Shown: one piece after another, positions 12,301-39,392 of the stretch
Layout of the letters: every line of letters starts with the position of its first letter
Position numbering within the stretch: position 1 is the first letter of the stretch
Source: Megalobrama amblycephala
Lineage: Eukaryota; Chordata; Actinopteri; Cypriniformes; Xenocyprididae
DNA: 64,000 bases
Assembly: GCF_018812025.1 (NCBI RefSeq)
Contig: NC_063054.1
Coordinates: forward strand, 27,981,356 to 28,045,355
Direction: 5' to 3'
Notes under the pieces: generated by a model
The model's database searches: none
The model's input: only the letters and a program-made list of their open reading frames with translations
Told to the model about the DNA's origin: nothing
Translations under genes and position numbers: made by a program

Positions 12301-14460
12301 GTGATTCACTTACTCCTACAAACCAATTAATATGTCATTTGGAAATTGTTTCATCAAATCTTGACACTGAGACAGCGAAGTGCTTTGTTGCTTCAATGTC
12401 TTGATTAATCACATACACCATCATTGTATCAATGAAATGTTGTGATAGATACAATGAAAAAAGAAAATCAAAAGCTTTACCAGTAGCCTATTACTGAAAA
12501 TTATAAGTTATTGTCAGTTACATGTATAACTATCACCCTAAAGTCCTTGATTTCATATTCCTAATTACATATCGCCTTTTAACACAAAATTGTTTTAGAT
12601 TAGAGCACCAGCTGGGTAAAAAATTAAAAGTGATTTGCAAATCCCCAAATTAAAAAGAGCAGCTAGTCTTGGGGGGGACACACTAAACATCTAGCAAATA
12701 ATAACACCGGCCCAAGTACAAAATGGCTACTGCGACAGTCCTGCACAAGTGCACTTGGTTTAACACTCACAGATTGAAAATATGGACAAATGCGTCACAA
12801 CAAGAGCATAAAAGACTGAAGACAGCATTGGATGAAAAGATGAGCAATACGAAAAGGGGGGATAATGTTGGTAGAGAAGAAAAAAGCCAGATAAGGGACG
12901 TCAGAGGAGGGCGGCTGAGGATGAAAGGAGAAAAGACAAGATACCCCGAAGAATTAGCTTGTATGATGCATAATGACTGCAGAAAGAAGCCCCCTCATGG
13001 CAAACATCTCAGCTGTAAGCTCTGCCCACACATGTGGGTTTCCCCTCCACCATCTATGAATATCAATAGTGCTGGAGGTTTCTGAGGGCGGAAAGAGAAG
13101 CATCATAAATCAGCATAAGGACTGACGCTGTCCTCTCTATGTGAACACAATTTTAGAGAGGTCACAGTGGTTAATATGCACAGTCTTAAACTTACTGAAT
13201 AAAAGTGAGATTAAGCAAAGGATTAAGAACTAGCTGATGTAACTTACTGTAGTTTGTACTTAACACATAATACTGAAAGAATGTATTTAGTACTGAATTT
13301 GACATCTAGTTTTTAAAAATGCTCATCTTAAGTCCTAAGAATGAGAATGCCTTCATGTTTAAGGATTAAAATACTAATGCGTTCTGCATGATTAATATGA
13401 CTTTTCTTACCTGTGTCATTTGTCTTTCTTAATGCTTGAGCCTATCAGATGGACTTGCGCAATTTAATTTTATGAATTTGGCTACATTTGCAAGCTGTTA
13501 TTGTGAGCAATTTGGACAAATGTTACGGCATCTGTTCATTTGCTCATAGCTGCAGTCTGAAGCCATTTTAGAATTGTAGCTCTTTCGGAGTAATGAGAGT
13601 TCATGTCATGAAGTTTTCTATAGAGTGGTGCATATATAAGAGACACAGTATATAAATGCACAGATAGATGAGCTCATGCAGATGATTCATTCTTTCTCAG
13701 TTTACACGATTAGACAGTCTGATTCCATTAAAGTGGAATCATATTTCAGTATTAAGCAGCATGCTATAGTAAATGCTTCTCAGAAATTCAATATTAGCCT
13801 TTGCTTCGTGTTTGCGTATCTTTTGAGGATTATTTGACTGTTGACCCATGTTTGAGATGCCAAACAGTCATTTGATAATAATACACACTGGCTCATTTAA
13901 ACAATTCAATAGGATGGAGAAAGACAAATTTGCTGTAGTTGTAGTATTAGTATTTTCACTATTTGCTTGTCAATCACTGATGTTTCTCATTCAGAAAAAA
14001 AACTTTGTTTTGTCTCTGCACGTGTGTCCTCTATATTGGCATTCACTATTTTTGATTATAAATATTCCAAAAATGAACCTTTAGATGGTCCTGCAGTGAA
14101 TATCCATATCATTATGAATAACATAATTGTGGCATTTTTCACTATGCTTATTGTTCCAAAGCAGATTTAAAATGTTTTTGCATTAAAATATTTAGAGATC
14201 TTTAAACCATGATACATTTACTTGAGATGCAAAATTGCATGAGATATTAAGAAGTTGCTAATGTGGTAAGAAAAATATAAAGATAATTTAAGATATATTC
14301 TCTGAACACAATTCTTAATATCTTTTTTTCTATCTTAAAATATCTTTATAAAATAAATAGATTAATAACTGGTGCTTTCAAAAAAAAAAAAAGTGAAAAT
14401 ATATAATTTAATTGAAGTGTTTATTTAAAAGAGTTTTACTTCCTTTAGCTAAATGTACCT
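9305..14460. other. Non-coding stretch, probable snap25 first intron or upstream region
   Basis: No coding exon was recognised. The stretch holds three divergent tandem copies of a GGTCGCGCTGTA / GATTCACTAAAAAGAACCGACTCA repeat (starts 11021, 11099 and 11216) and otherwise AT-rich unique DNA. Open frames of 150 codons (10835-11287, minus) and 120 codons (12723-13085, plus) lack any domain, splice context or homology that I recognise. Confidence 0.45.
11021..11290. repeat. Three-copy divergent tandem repeat
   Basis: Copies begin with GGTCGCGCTG (11021), GGTCGCACTG (11099) and GGTCGCGTTG (11216). Each runs through a TTGATTCAC(T/C)AAAAA block and a (C/T)GACTCA or CCACTCA block, and the first and third end in ATGAATC. 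Spacing is 78 and 117 bp. The repeat generates the spurious minus-strand frame 10835-11287, in which similar peptide segments recur. Confidence 0.65.
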
Positions 14461-14469
14461 CTAGGAAAT

Positions 14470-14912
14470 AGAGTGGTGCAGGGATGACGTCAAAAACAGG
14501 AAGACTAATTGGCCAGTGGTTCCCTTGAGATTTTTCTATGGGTTTTTATAATGGGTTTTTTCAATTTATGAGTAAAATAAGGTCTGTGGTAAACATAAGT
14601 TGACAATACTGGAATGCTTTATCCTGCAACGTAAATTACACACACTTGTATCAAAAACATAAATTTTGAAGTTATGTTTATTTAAAAAAAAAAAAGTATG
14701 CTTCTATCAAGTAACCAGATTTGGGGTGTGAGTGTGTGCAATGTACATTGTAGAACAAAATGTCCAAGTATCATCAACTTATGTTTACCACAGACCTCAT
14801 TTTACTTATTTTTAAATTGAAAAACCTCATTATAAAAACCCATAGGAAAATCTCAAGGGAACCAGTGGCAAATTAGTCTTCCGGATTTTGACGTCATACC
14901 TGCACCACTCTG
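14470..14912. mobile_element. Long-arm foldback MITE (AGAGTGGTGCAGG ends)
   Basis: AGAGTGGTGCAGGGATGACG at the left end is answered by CGTCATACCTGCACCACTCT at the right. The arms run about 140 bp, through GGTTTTTATAATGGGTTTTT and TCTGTGGTAAACATAAGTTG, around a loop of about 150 bp that contains an A-tract. No coding capacity is visible. Confidence 0.85.
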
Positions 14913-17900
14913 TAAGTAAATAAATCTGTTGAGCAAAGGCTTTTGGCTGCTTTCTGGATCCTGTGCTGCTTAATTGTTTTTTAATGTCTGTTGTTTATGA
15001 ATCCTCAAATATTTAACACCTGCTGATTCTATCATTCATGTGTCATTTCTTTCCATGCTTTCTTCATACCTCCCTCCCTCCCTCCTGTCTGATCAACAAA
15101 ACAAATGCCACAACCACATGATGCTATCGGTGCAGTTTATGAGATTTTCATATAAATTACCTTTGATGGCATCCAATTCCCCTTTGATACAATTTGACTT
15201 TGCTGCAGCATCTGTTGTTGAAGAGGCATATTATGTAAATGAAATAACAGTATGTTAGGACGCCAATCAAAAATAAGACTGGCAAAGAAATTATATTCTA
15301 GTGAAATGGCAATGGCAGTTGAAAACCGATCTTCTGCAGGTGTGAGGACGTCTGAATGTTGTTATTTTAAGTGGGTCTGTTTCTATATATAGGGTGAATT
15401 CAGGGTGATTCGGACACTTTTTTGCCATTGAGATGACTTAGAAAAAGTGTCCCAATCAACCTGAATTCACCCTACATATAAAAAGATGGCTGCACCCACA
15501 TTGGCAGCACTCTCATTTCTCTGCCGCTTTCTGATCATCATTTCTATGAAGCTGCAATAAGAATGTGAAGGTCACACTCAAAACAGACTGCATAGCCAGC
15601 CCTCCAATCCCTGCGCTGTCAAACTCATCACTTCATCACTCGTCATATCGCCAAGAACCTTGGAGCCAGATGGGGAGGCGAAGGAATCAGGGTGTCGGGT
15701 GGGGAACGCAATGTCTGCTTTAATGGCCGTGTTGTTAATAAATCCATCCTGGGGCTTCCCCATGAGTGGGAGTTTACAGGCAATGAGAAGGGAGGGCTCT
15801 CTGCAGAAGACCCGATGCTGTTGCTGCAGAGCTGAACACAAATGGGCTTGTGAAATGGACTCTGTCAAATCAATTGCGTTGGTTGTTGGATCCTTGCTAA
15901 ATCACAAGACCCTTCAACCCAATGTGAAAGGGGGTTCTAAGGCTGCTGCAGTCATTTATGGTGCAGCAACATGAGTGCGTAGTGCAGATTCTGATAAGAA
16001 GAATACTCAGTATGCCGCCACATGCACTCTGGAATGTATAATTTAGATCAGTACTAATGACCGCCACAGATCACAAGCCTAATGATTTTCTGTTGGAGAG
16101 TACATGGTCTGTTCTTGTGGGATTTTCTGTTTCTCTTAATGCACGTTAAATAAATGATTTTGTGGCATTCACTTTTTTTGATTATAAATATTCCAAAATT
16201 GGACCTTTAAATGTTCCTGCAGTAAATATCCATTTTATTTTATTTCAGTTTAATTTATTTACTACTTTTCACTATGCTTATTGTTTCAAAGCAGATTTAA
16301 AATGAACAAAGCCCGAGTATTGTTTTGTTTTCGCATTAGAAAATATTTTAAAAAAATTTAAACTATGATACTTTTACTTGAGATGCGTAATTGCTTCAGA
16401 TAGTAATAGGGGTTATGCGCAATCTAACTTCCGTATTCTGTAAAACATATCAGATCGCTTCCGGTATAGGTCTTTTGTATGTGCTTCATGAAAAATTAGC
16501 CGTTTTATTCAAGATAACTTAAAAGGAGTGAGCAAAGATAAGCATAACTGATGTCCCTCGTTTATGCAGATTGATATTTAAAAGCTTTTTTCATTTTTCT
16601 TCACACTAGTGTTTAGATATTTAATAGAATAAAACACCTATAACAATGTGAACTAATTATTTTCGCTGATTACCTTAAAAGTCCATAGATATGCCATCAA
16701 TTCATAGTGCTGTTAACACTTTCTCTGACAAGCGGATGCAATGAGATCAGTTTTACGGTGTCATGTGAAGTTCGACATATACCCTATTGTTTTCAGACAG
16801 TTTATCTCAGTTCATTTTTCATACCCTGATTAGAATTAATTTCTATTGAGATCAAATTTAATTTCAAATTTCATATTTGAGATCACCAATGAAATCTGAC
16901 AACTGCCTCAAATTTTGTTTCTAAATGTTCGAATCATGGATCAAGCTCGAGGCTGGATCAAGCTAATGCGCATGCTCTTGTTCCCCCATTTTGTGCGTTG
17001 CACTTTCTCCCATTAAAAACAATACGAGTGACGTGTCTTGTGTTATTATATAGTCTTTGTTATAACACAATTTAGTAAAATATGCTTTAACAAAAAAATA
17101 ATTAGATAATGAGGTAAGAAAAATAAAGATAATTTGAATTTAATATCTTAAATTTATGTTCAAGGATGTGTAGATATTTTTACTGGAAATTTTGACAAAA
17201 TAATGATAATTGCAATGTAGATTAGAAGGAAACCTTGGGAGGAACTCAGCTGGGGAAGCCCACCTCAGGCTGGTGGTGGAGTTTTCCTAATTCACGGTCG
17301 TATAATCAAATTTGAACTAGATTGTGTTGCAGCAGAGGTCTTTTCATCTTAAAATGCATTTTCCACATGGTTTACATGATTATACTTGTATTTCTATTTC
17401 TATATATTATATAAATGATTTGTATAAGGAGTGTGAACAGTAAGAGGTTTACGGGACGTGTTAATAGAGCTCTGGAATCACTCCACGCAATCCTCCACTC
17501 AGGAGGAAGGGAACTGGTGTTATTAATCACTGCTCATGAGAGAAGGGGGAGGCATCGCTCAGGCCTGTCCTCATCTGGTTGCATTGCCTTCTGAATAATA
17601 AGCCATTGCTATAGTTTACAGGTGGCCGGCTCTATCCGTTACTCAATGGCATTCAATCAAGGACATGGCATGGCTGGAGACAAATGAAAGCATTAATGAA
17701 CTCAGGGACCTCCATAAATAATGCATCACCCGCTGCAGTTTATATTTTACAGTTATTCAGCTAAACGTAACTGAAACTGTTGACGTGTAATTTTTTTTAC
17801 ACTAAATGTGCTTTTCTGTAGCTATGCAACTTATTGGTGCATTCACTATGTTGTGACATTTAGGCTGTCAAGCATTAAAGGTAGCAAAATGAGTAACAAA

Positions 17901-20784
17901 TGGCATATGGTTTGAGTTTCTGTCCTTGTAAATAAGGATTCACTTAGAGATTTTAAAACATGTCAAGCTCGATAACTAGCTCTACGAGAGTCAATCTGTT
18001 ACAACATACATAACACTGTAGAGGGGAAATACCATAACCCGATTTCAAAGGTAATCTCGTAAAACACGTCTGTTTCGCCTGACACAGGGATTTAGAGGTC
18101 AGGCATGATAAGTTCATTCCGTTTGAGGGAATGTAAGGTTAAGTTAGCGTTTAGCGAAGCATGTGAGGGAAAAAAAGAGAGTGCAACAAGCTTTAAGTTT
18201 TGGAGGAGGACAGTTTTTGTGTGGTAACTGAAGTGCTGCAGTGAAGGGAGAGGCTGCATGTTTGAGGAGAGAAAACAAAATGGCAGCCAGAAACGGAGGA
18301 TGAGCGAGCACACACACACACACACACACACACACAGCTATTCTAAAAGAGCATGTTTGAACCATAGAGCTTCTCATTGTCTCGGTAAACAAACATACAG
18401 CTACATACAATTTCCAGTTTCCAAATCAATAAATATTGCTCAGTAACCTAGTTCAATAAGAATCAACTCTCGTTATGTTTATTGCTTTTAAAGGCATCAC
18501 TGTAAAACTTTCATTTCAGAAGTCCAAACGTGGGTCCAATCTCAAATTATGTTTAATGATTTTTTTTTTTTCATTTTTCAAAGCAACAATTCTGCTAAAT
18601 GTTTCATTGTCCCACCCACTTTAAAATGTATTAAGTAAAATTTAAATGTGATGCCCAAGTATGCAATTCTATACGTCAGTAATGTTTATTTTAAAGGCTA
18701 GACATCATTAAGTATGTAAATACATTAATATGGTAGTCTACGCACATAATGATAGGCCAGTTTTGACAGGTTGAAGACTTTTTCTATTCATTCCTTGTCC
18801 ATTATTTGTTTGAATATACTCATTTTCATAGTAATATTCTGAAGAGATGCATACAACTCTCAGTATATGCACATTCAACTGCCTCAGAATTAGCATGGTT
18901 TGTCTGCCATCAGTAAACAAGCACAAAATAATGACAGTAATCAATTAAGCAGAAATGAGAGCATGTACATATTTGGATTGTTTTCGTTCTATATTTAATG
19001 ACTGGTAGTGCAATGGAAAAAAATTATAGAAATGGTTACCACTACCTAATGCATTATTAATAACCCTGGGATATAGGCAACAACTACAATTATTTTAACC
19101 TGAAAGGAGAAGTGAATTGCAAAATAAAATAAAATAAAATAAAATAAACTACAAAAAATAAATAAAACCCTAACCTTTTGACTTTCACTTTAGAGAGCAC
19201 CTGCTAACAGGTCAATAATTGAGGGTCCATCTGCTCAGTTCTTTATGTTGTTCAGGTTTATATAACCTACAATCCAAAGGACTACTGATGGTGTTGTTCA
19301 TATTCATTATATACGGCAAATAACATTATGTACGCTCAGTTAAAATTGAGAAGAAGAAAGATGTGGAGGGAGAAGCAAACTAAAAGATTGTTTTCAGCAG
19401 TAAGGAACAGCATGGAACATGAGTCTTGAGGTTTCACTGTTCTAGTTAAGACAATTTTCCAACATTGTTTTGCTTTTCCACATAAAAAAAAGAGACAGCA
19501 AGGCACCTCTTTGTTTTGGCCCATCATTTCCCCTCTGGTCTGGTCTCTCAAATTGTCCTTAACTTTTAGGTTATTCAAGAATACTGCCACAAAGAATTCT
19601 CGATGACTTTCACTGACCTGACATTTTTATGCACTCATCAGAATCTAAATGAGTTCATTCATCAGAGGTTAAGCGAGGACCTGTGAGAGATGTTTCTGTA
19701 TTAGTGTGTTTCACTGGCACCAGCTAGGGCACCATGACATATGGTACCATACTGCAAAATCATCACAAACATGTTTCTACTACCCTGAGAGGTCTTGCAT
19801 CAGATTCAGTACACAGCCTGGGTGATGGGTCAATCAATTTTAGATTGGTGCTCCCTGATCTTTAACCAAAGCAGAAGATGACATTCACTGGTGGAGATGA
19901 GAGCGTAATATTGCAGCCTTTAGAGTCTCTGGAGTATTTCACTGTGAAAGGTCAGGCAGGCGTGTTAAATTTAATCGCTTGAGTACAATTATGCAATTAA
20001 TGGAAGCAGTATCCCTCTTTAATACCTGCTTGGAATTCATTGGATTTTTCACTGATAATATTGTGGATGGAGATATTACAAAAATCTGTAAAATATCTAA
20101 AAATAAAAAGGGGGGGGGATTTATATTGCTTTTTCTTAAACAGAATTTAGTGATGTTTCTGCTTAAAACGTTTAAAAAACAAATGTATTTTGCAGATGTC
20201 TGGTCTTGCATGCAGGATGGTTTTGCAAAAGCATGTTTTACTTTTGGCTTTGAATAAGGATGGCATCATTGAAGCTCACATGCTTGTGCAGTTTAACTCG
20301 CACGCACAATTATTCAGTAAGCTGTTCTTATTAGACCTCTTGGGATATCTTGCTAGCTGTCAAGCCAGTCTTTTCAGGAATATATCTGTCAAGCTCACAG
20401 TTTCCATGACAGAGTAGGGAATCATTTCTCCTGGTACACCCAGAACCTCAGGGAAGAATTTAATCAGCTAAACACAGCAGCCACCACCTCGGCACTATTC
20501 GAAAGAGTGTACGAGAGGAGGCGATGGGCTCTTTAAGAACAGACAGTGTCCTACTGTCCATTTCATGACATTTAATTAGCCTGTGTAAATGAAATGGCTT
20601 TATTAGCTGTAGAACTCTAACTGCCCTATGAATTTAACATCCAAGGCTGTTTTTCTGTTGCTTATGGGTCTGTGAAAAGGGAGAGTTTAGGTTTAGGATG
20701 AGTAAATTGTCTTTGTTAATTCTTAAATCTGGATGATTCAAGTGAGCTCCATTGATTAATGTTTTTTCTGTCCAATTCTTTCAG
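14913..20784. other. Non-coding stretch before the first coding exon of snap25
   Basis: No exons were recognised. It contains a small foldback (15391-15473), a (CA)n tract (about 18311-18336), an (AAAAT)n tract (about 19121-19147), and information-rich blocks without repeat character at about 17540-17750 and 20440-20640 that could be conserved regulatory elements. Overlapping frames on both strands at 15578-15974 look accidental. Confidence 0.45.
15391..15473. repeat. 83-bp inverted repeat
   Basis: The left arm AGGGTGAATTCAGGGTGATT followed by CGGACACTTTTT is mirrored by AAAAAGTGTCCCAATCAACC followed by TGAATTCACCCT, around a loop of about 19 bp. TATA-rich sequence lies outside both ends. 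It may be a tiny MITE or a stable hairpin. Confidence 0.75.
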
Positions 20785-20856
20785 CTTCCCCTAGACTTCC
20801 AGTAAGACCCACTCTTCCCAGTTGGAGATCAGCTCCACCCAACACACCCAACAGCC

Positions 20857-35429
<14,573 letters not shown>

Positions 35430-36150
35430 ACCTCTGGTCTGCCTGCTTTTACCAACCATGCAGTTTGTCAAAAGGCAATGCGCTTATCATGGTATTTACC
35501 TTCTAGGTTTGCACACATGCACATATCACCCGGCCCCCATTGTAAATGTCGTTCTATGTGTCGTCTGTCAGCTTTTTCAATGATTGTCCTCGTAAAATGA
35601 TTTCTTATACTCTGTATCATTCTTTCCAAAGGTTGTATATAGTGCTGACTCGATGGCTCTTGCTCACTTGTGAAGTTTTTATTCTCTTTATTGCCTGTAT
35701 ACATGTATGTATGTATGTATACATATATCTGCTTGTATGTGTATACATATAGCCTATGTGTATATACATATATATCGAATTTTTGCTGGAGGAACTATAT
35801 AGGAATGCTATACAATCTGTCTTTCCTTTTCAGTATATCTCAGTATCGTCTTGGTAAAACTGTGTCACACCACTCAGCTACTGTCATGCTCCTTATTTTG
35901 ATGTTGTCATGACAATGAAAAATGGGAAAAAAAGATTTTGCAAATGATACCAATACAACAAGCACTTACAATCAATGTCCTTGGTTCATATCCCTCATCA
36001 CAACCATAATCAGTTACTGTTTAGACGATGTGCAACTAGATTCTGTAGCTGTAGTAGTAAGAACATTGCATTCCAAGTGATGTGAATTGTGCGTTATGCA
36101 TGACAAATGGTAGATCTTAGCGTCTTATAAATAAAACTTGTTTTAAAAAG
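35430..36150 (+). other. snap25: snap25 3' untranslated region (probable)
   Basis: The sequence directly after the stop is free of the interspersed repeats that fill the flanks. It contains a GTATGTATGTAT / TATACATATATCTGC segment (about 35699-35775), and reaches an AATAAA at 36129-36134 (ATAAATAAAACTTG) followed by an A/T-rich tail. Further candidate signals are near 36484-36494 and 36846, so longer forms are possible. Confidence 0.6.
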
Positions 36151-37659
36151 ATGAAAAAAAAAATAAAATAAATCATGGCAGTAGCAAAATTGACAAAAGC
36201 ATGCTCAGTATTAGGACACAGTGGAACGTTCCATATTACTGCAAGTTTGCAATAGTGCCACCATTTCAGTCGATATATATTTCACAGACTGTGACCTTTG
36301 TTGTAAAATAATTCAAAGTGACTTAAAGAGGAAATGTGATGGGAACGAAACAATGCTGGTTTGGTGGTCCTGCAAAAATGACTTGTTTTCTAAAAATGAA
36401 TATGCAGTTTGGTGTAGAAAATGATCTGTTCTGAAAGGTGGGGACTGGTTGTTTACTGTATCATAGGTTTTGGATGCTCTGAAAAAATAAATAAATCATT
36501 TGCAATGTAAAGCAAAGACGCATATTTCTGAGAGAACTTACTTTTATAAGATGACTGTATCCTGTTAGTTTACTTTCCCCGTGTGGTTTGTTATTGGTAA
36601 AAAATGATAATAATCCATAACAAAAAAAATGATTTTTTTGTTGCTTCTGTACTTAGAGCTATGCACACCAAATCACTAAGATGTTGAATAGTTATTATAA
36701 GAAGTCAAATAAATACCTTACCTGAATGACATAGGTTAAACTGTGAGATTGATGTCCTCAACGCATGTAATATTAAAACTCCCTCTGTATCCTGTCAGTC
36801 TGTGAAGTGGTTGACATTTTGTAGCTAGCTGAATTGATTAAAAGTAATAAACCCCTAATCGCTGTGGGTTTTCATTATTGTCTCGAGCAAAACCTCATTG
36901 TCGCTTGACAAAGCTGCTTTGTGGGAAAAGAACAGGAGATCTGAATAAGCCAAACATGAATTTTACATAGCTGGCATATGCTTTTAACCAAAGCAACTTG
37001 CAACTATGAGTTCCCTGGGAATTAAACCCTGCAGCCTCGATGCTGCTAGTGTCACGCTTTACATATTAGACGTTATGAAGGTTATGCATTCCTAATGAGT
37101 CAAAAATGGCATTGAATGATATGAGACAGCAATGGCACATTGAAGTAAATTGCTTTCAGACAAAGTCCAATTAAGTCAGTTCACTCAGCTGCCATATTGG
37201 TAACAGCCCCAGGCTGTTGTTTTCTATTATAGACTACTTGAATGGGGAATGACTAAAATCTTGACAATATTATGTTTCAATAACATATTTTAACTCCGAA
37301 ATGAAATATGACAACCAATGTATCATAACATTTTGCTTGTTTAGTTAAAATCATGCTAAATCATGCTAAAACAGGCTAGTCCAGTACATGAACATTCTAG
37401 AGTAAACAAACTGGTGATGCCTCTATAATAAAGCTGATTGGTTCTTTCAATTAAAAGGCGGGACTTGAGTATTATGACTCCTCCCATTCTTTTTTCTACA
37501 GTCGCCAGATATACAGATCGCCACCTTGAACTGTCCTGTTTTGGCTAGACACAATTAATAAGGATGAATTTGCTGCAGCGATAAAATTAAGACACATTAG
37601 CCTAAGAGCATGACAACGATATGGTTAAAAGGAGAAGTTTTTCCTTTGAGTTTTATGTT

Positions 37660-38213
37660 AAAGGGATAGTTCACCCAAAAATGAAAATTTGATGTTTATC
37701 TGGGCATCCAAGATGTAGGAGACTTTGTTTCTTCAGTAGAACACAAATGATGCTTTTTAACTCCAACCGTTGCCATCTGTCAGCCGTATAATGTGGGTCA
37801 ATGGGAACTTCTTTTATAAGAGTAAATAAAACTTGCATAGACAAATCCAAATTAAACCCTGCGGCTCATGACGACACATTGATGTCCTAAGACACGAAAC
37901 GATCAGTTTGTGCGAGAAACCGAACAGTATTTATATCATTTTTTACCTCTAAAACACCACTATGTCCAACTGCGTTCAGCATTCGCTTAGTGAGGTCTGA
38001 TCGTGCTCTGACAACGGCAGTGATGTCTCGCGCTTATACTTCAATGAGTGATAGACTCCCAAGTTCCCATTGACCTACATTATACGGCTGACAGACGGCA
38101 ACGGTTGGAGTTAAAAATAATCATTTGCGTTCTACTGAAGAAACAAAGTCACCAACATCTTGGATGCCCAGATAAACATAAAATTTTCATTTTTGGGTGA
38201 ACTGTCCCTTTAA
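37660..38213. mobile_element. Foldback MITE, AAGGGATAG family, copy with CCAACCGTTGCC arms
   Basis: The left edge TTAAAGGGATAGTTCACCC and right edge GGGTGAACTGTCCCTTTAA are inverted. The arms pair through GATGTAGGAGACTTTGTTTC / GTTTCTTCAGTAGAAC and AACTCCAACCGTTGCC / GGCAACGGTTGGAGTT. It is the same subfamily as the element at 38606. Confidence 0.85.
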
Positions 38214-38605
38214 TGGCACCAGACGACACTATTGTCAAAATGATCCCCATTCATACGAATCGGTGACTAAAATGACAAAAAGCAGCAAAAATAAAACACT
38301 TTATTCTGCTGGCAGGCCATTAGATGACGATGAAACACTATAGACTGAACATGTAATAATGCGCATGTGCATGATGTCATCGTTTTCACAGATTCGCATT
38401 TTTGTTGTTTACACGGAGAGCGTTTTCAAAAACTTGCACTTTGAAACCCGTTTTCAAAAGTTTGCGTTTTCAGGCCACCAAAACGCGCTTGTCGTGTAAT
38501 TGAACAGCCAAAACGCATAAAAAGTTTTTCATTTTTAGTTGAAAATGGTGTTGTGTAAACGGCCCCTAAATCAGTTCCATTTGTCAAGAACAACAACACA
38601 ACATG

Positions 38606-39392
38606 TTAAAGGGATAGTTCACCCAAAAATAAAAATTGGATGTTTATTTGCTTACCCCCAGCGCATCCAAGATGTAGGTGACTTTGTTTCTTCAGTAGAA
38701 CACAAATGATGATTTTTAACTCCAACCGTTGCCGTCTGTCAGTCTTATAATGCGAGTCAATGGTCACACAATTTATAAGAGTCAATAAACATGCACAGAC
38801 GAATCCAAATTAAACCCCGCGGCTCGTGACGGCACACTGATGTCCTAAGACACGAAACGATCAGTTTGTGCGAGAAAACGAACAGTATTTATATCATTTT
38901 TTACCTCTTAAACACTACTATATCCAACTGTGTTCAGCTTTCGCTTGGTGATGTCTGATCGCGCTCTGACAACAGAAGTAATGTCTGGCACTCATTGAAG
39001 TATATGCGCGAGACATCACTGCCGTTGTCAGAGCGCGATCAGACATCACCAAGCGAATGCTGAACGCAGTTGGACATAGTGGTGTATTAGAGGTAAAAAA
39101 TGATATAAATACTGTTCGTTTTCTCACACAAACCGATCGTTTTGTGTCTTAGGACATCAATGTGCCGTCACGAGCCGCAGGGTTTAATTTGGATTCGTCT
39201 GTGCATGTTTATTGACTCTTATAAATTGTGTGGCCATTGATTCGCATTATATTGACTGACAGACATAAACGGTTGGAGTTAAAAATCATCATTTGTGTTC
39301 TACTGAAGAAACTAAGTCACCTATATCTTGGATGCCCTGGGGGTAAGCAGATAAACATCAAATTTTCATTTTTGGGTGAACTATCCCTTTAA
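38606..39392. mobile_element. 787-bp near-perfect palindromic MITE
   Basis: The arms of about 370 bp (38606-about 38975 and about 39020-39392) are nearly complementary throughout. The terminal AAAGGGATAGTTCACCC is answered by GGGTGAACTATCCCTTT, and the central TTGGTGATGTCTGATCGCGC by GCGCGATCAGACATCACCAA. It lies about 390 bp from its sibling at 37660. A minus-strand frame (38918-39127) is arm sequence only. Confidence 0.9.

Noticed and set aside
12723..13085. 120-codon plus-strand open frame with a basic middle
   Set aside because: No homology or domain is recognised, there are no flanking exons, and the composition is like the surrounding non-coding DNA.
15578..15974. Overlapping open frames of about 100 codons on both strands
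   Set aside because: Mutual antisense openness without a domain points to chance in a GC-richer block.
16400..17000. Possible MITE suggested by TTATGCGCAATCTAAC and TAATGCGCATGC near the two ends
   Set aside because: The putative ends do not pair convincingly and no target duplication was found.
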